Source: Planctomycetota bacterium (GTDB lineage: Bacteria > Planctomycetota > Phycisphaerae > SM23-33). From it: a stretch of DNA of 8,156 bases. The stretch lies in the NCBI GenBank assembly GCA_021160865.1, contig JAGHBS010000096.1:1-8156 (forward strand). The letters are read 5' to 3'. Under the pieces are notes generated by a model. The model saw nothing but the letters and a program-made list of their open reading frames with translations. It ran no database searches and had not been told where the DNA came from. Shown here piece after piece: positions 6,217-8,156 of this stretch; the stretch's first letter is position 1; each line of letters starts with the position of its first letter. Position numbers and translations under genes: made by a program.

Positions 6217-8156
6217 TTACCAATCAAATGTTCCTTTCCACGCCTGTTTTGCCTGGTCAGTGGAAACATCAATGATTACATTGCTTCCATTTTTGATTAT
6301 GATTTTCTTATCTTCTGTGATTTCCCCAAGCCTTGTGTGTGGGACGTCCCGGACGATTTGCTCGAATGCGTCGCAATTTTCAGGATGAACCTCCACGAGA
6401 AATCTACCAGCATCTTCGGCAAAGAGGGCGTGGACGGGCTGAAGGTCTGAATTATTTAGCATCCCTGCAATATCAATCTCCACCCCCAGCCCCCCTGCAA
6501 ATGCCATCTCGGCTGCTGATATTGCCAACCCGCCTTCAGAAAGGTCGTGGCAGGAGCGCAGGAGGCCTTCCGCAATTGCCTTTTGCGCCGCTTGCATCAC
6601 CTTTTTCGATTCAGCAGGATTTACCGGCGGAACGTCATTTCCCGTTGGGATGTTTTCTACGAGTAGATAATGGCTGCCACCAAGGTTCGTGCCGGTCTTA
6701 CCGAGCAGGTAGAGGATGTTGCCCGGCTCTTTTGCATCGGCAGTTATGCAGCAGGAGGTATCTTCTATTATGCTTATCGCCGAGATTAGAAGCGTCGGTG
6801 GGATGATGATAGTTTGTCCCGTTTCGGTGCGGAACTCGTTGTTTAGCGAGTCTTTTCCGGAAATGAAAGGCGTGCCGTAAGCCAGCGCTCCGTCGTAGCA
6901 GGCTTTGGCAGCCTGGACCAGTGCGCCCATCAATTCAGGACGGTTGCAATTGCCCCAGCAGAAGTTATCCAGAATAGCAGTATGTTCCAAATTACCCCCG
7001 ACGGCGATGCAATTACGAAGGGCTTCATCAATGGCATGAAGGGCTGACTGGTACGGCTCTAATGTACCGAGTCGGGGATTCATCCCGCAGGAAATTGCTA
7101 TCCCTCGATTCGATGAAAGTATAGGTCTGATAACGGCAGCATCGCCCGGGCCATCATGATTTACACCAACGAGGGGTTTTATAACGCTGCCTCCCTGAAC
7201 TTCGTGATCGTATTGTCGAATAATCCATTCCTTCGATGCCACATTCGGACTGGCAAGGATTTTTAATAAAACCTCGGAATAATCTTTTCGTTCGGGGATT
7301 TTTCCTGAGGGCTGGCTCTTTTTACTGACGATGGCTTTTTTGGTAGGTTTTGGCAAGCCGCCGTGCAGGAAATCCATATCGAGTTGGCCGACGAGGTGAT
7401 CTTGATAGTAAAGTAGCAATTGCTTGTTATCCGTGCCGAAATGCCCGATGACGGTAGCTTCGACGTCTTCAGAGTCGAAGATTTTCATAATCTTTTCGAC
7501 GTTTTCAGGAGGAACAGCCAGTACCATCCGCTCCTGTGCTTCGGATATCCAGATTTCGCAATAGCTCAATCCCTCGTATTTCAGTGGAACGCGTTCAAGA
7601 TGTACTTCTGCCCCGAGGTCTTTTCCCATCTCGCCGACGGCACTGGAAAGTCCCCCTGCCCCGCAGTCGGTAATCGCACTGTAAAGACCCGCATCGCGGG
7701 CTTGGATGATGGTATCGAGCATCTTCTTTTCTGTGATGGCGTTTCCAATCTGAACTGCCCCGGAAAAGGCAGTTTCATGTTCATGCGTCAATTCACCTGA
7801 AGAGAACGTTGCTCCGTGAATGCCGTCGCGTCCGGTCTTACCACCTACCAGTACAATCGCATCGCCAGGTGATGGTTTTTTGAAGCATTTATCCCTTGGT
7901 AATAGTCCGACCGTGCCGCAATATACTAAGGGGTTGCCAATGTATTTTTCATCGAAATACACCGCTCCGTTGACGGTCGGGATTCCCATTCGGTTTCCGT
8001 AATCGCGAACGCCTGCAACTACGCCTTGCATAATTCGCTTTGGGTGCAGCACGCCCTTGGGCAGGTTCTCCATCGGTATGTCGGGCGGGCCAAAGCAAAA
8101 TACATCGGTATTTGCAATGGGCATTGCACCTAATCCGGTACCCATCGGGTCACGGA
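6217..8156 (-). CDS. purL: phosphoribosylformylglycinamidine synthase subunit PurL (N-terminus outside window)
   Basis: PurL is the synthetase subunit that binds FGAR and ATP and uses ammonia from PurQ to make FGAM. The frame is open through the right edge (RDP precedes the Met at 8145), so the gene is cut; about 645 C-terminal residues are present. Visible motifs in order are MGAxPIAN-like GLGAMPIANTDVF, GVVAGVRDYGNRMGIPTVNG, GGKTGRDGIHGATFSSGEL, TDCGAGGLSSAVGEMG, EAQERMVLAVPPENV, GGLPKPTKK, the second-half sequence GPGDAAVIRP, SGKDSLNNEF, and SCHDLSEGGLAISAAEMAF. All are characteristic PurL segments spanning both duplicated halves. The N-terminal catalytic His region is outside. The sequence style (YGNRMGIPTVNG, PKGVLHPKR) recalls the long PurL type of about 990 residues, which carries a fused PurS-like N-terminal domain, so roughly 350 residues may be missing; this is recalled family knowledge. 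It is followed by purQ after 52 bases. Confidence 0.96.
   Translation of the reverse strand, partial: RDPMGTGLGAMPIANTDVFCFGPPDIPMENLPKGVLHPKRIMQGVVAGVRDYGNRMGIPTVNGAVYFDEKYIGNPLVYCGTVGLLPRDKCFKKPSPGDAIVLVGGKTGRDGIHGATFSSGELTHEHETAFSGAVQIGNAITEKKMLDTIIQARDAGLYSAITDCGAGGLSSAVGEMGKDLGAEVHLERVPLKYEGLSYCEIWISEAQERMVLAVPPENVEKIMKIFDSEDVEATVIGHFGTDNKQLLLYYQDHLVGQLDMDFLHGGLPKPTKKAIVSKKSQPSGKIPERKDYSEVLLKILASPNVASKEWIIRQYDHEVQGGSVIKPLVGVNHDGPGDAAVIRPILSSNRGIAISCGMNPRLGTLEPYQSALHAIDEALRNCIAVGGNLEHTAILDNFCWGNCNRPELMGALVQAAKACYDGALAYGTPFISGKDSLNNEFRTETGQTIIIPPTLLISAISIIEDTSCCITADAKEPGNILYLLGKTGTNLGGSHYLLVENIPTGNDVPPVNPAESKKVMQAAQKAIAEGLLRSCHDLSEGGLAISAAEMAFAGGLGVEIDIAGMLNNSDLQPVHALFAEDAGRFLVEVHPENCDAFEQIVRDVPHTRLGEITEDKKIIIKNGSNVIIDVSTDQAKQAWKGTFDW

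Noticed and set aside
6333..6806. 157-residue open frame on the + strand
   Set aside because: It lies wholly antisense to purL, has low-complexity Arg/Pro/Leu-rich content and resembles no family I recognise.

Overview
This window looks like ordinary bacterial chromosome with moderate GC content. It holds seven genes: one on the + strand at the left edge, then six on the - strand. No rRNA, tRNA, CRISPR array, insertion sequence or intact mobile element was found, and no gene-free stretch exceeds about 175 bases. The long-type PurL style, a heparinase-like protein, a LemA/HtpX pair, two metallo-beta-lactamase-fold hydrolases and mostly weak Shine-Dalgarno sequences would fit a Planctomycetota-like or other deep-branching Gram-negative bacterium. 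That placement is inference and is not demonstrated by any marker gene here.

Left edge (1-701): the 3' part of a ribonuclease Z-like metallo-hydrolase on the + strand runs toward htpX. A short near-palindrome between the two convergent stop codons may terminate transcription from both sides.

Middle (699-4560, - strand): transcription probably starts near 4520 and passes through lemA, then a decayed 5' fragment of an htpX gene, then a 696-residue heparinase II/III-family protein, then intact htpX. lemA and htpX are usual partners in membrane protein quality control. The heparinase gene sits between them, bounded on one side by an htpX remnant and on the other by the real htpX start. This is the most unusual part of the window: the operon appears to have been rearranged by duplication or insertion, leaving a broken copy of the htpX 5' end directly behind lemA.

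Right part (4630-8156, - strand): purL (cut by the window edge), purQ and a PhnP-like metallo-hydrolase form a purine-biosynthesis transcription unit. PurQ supplies ammonia from glutamine to PurL for the fourth step of IMP synthesis. The hydrolase gene overlaps purQ by an ATGA and is probably translationally coupled to it, although its substrate is unknown.

I found no new defence or mobile system. The observations best worth a second look are the htpX remnant with the interposed heparinase gene, an inverted repeat straddling the predicted lemA promoter, and the coupling of the metallo-hydrolase to purQ.
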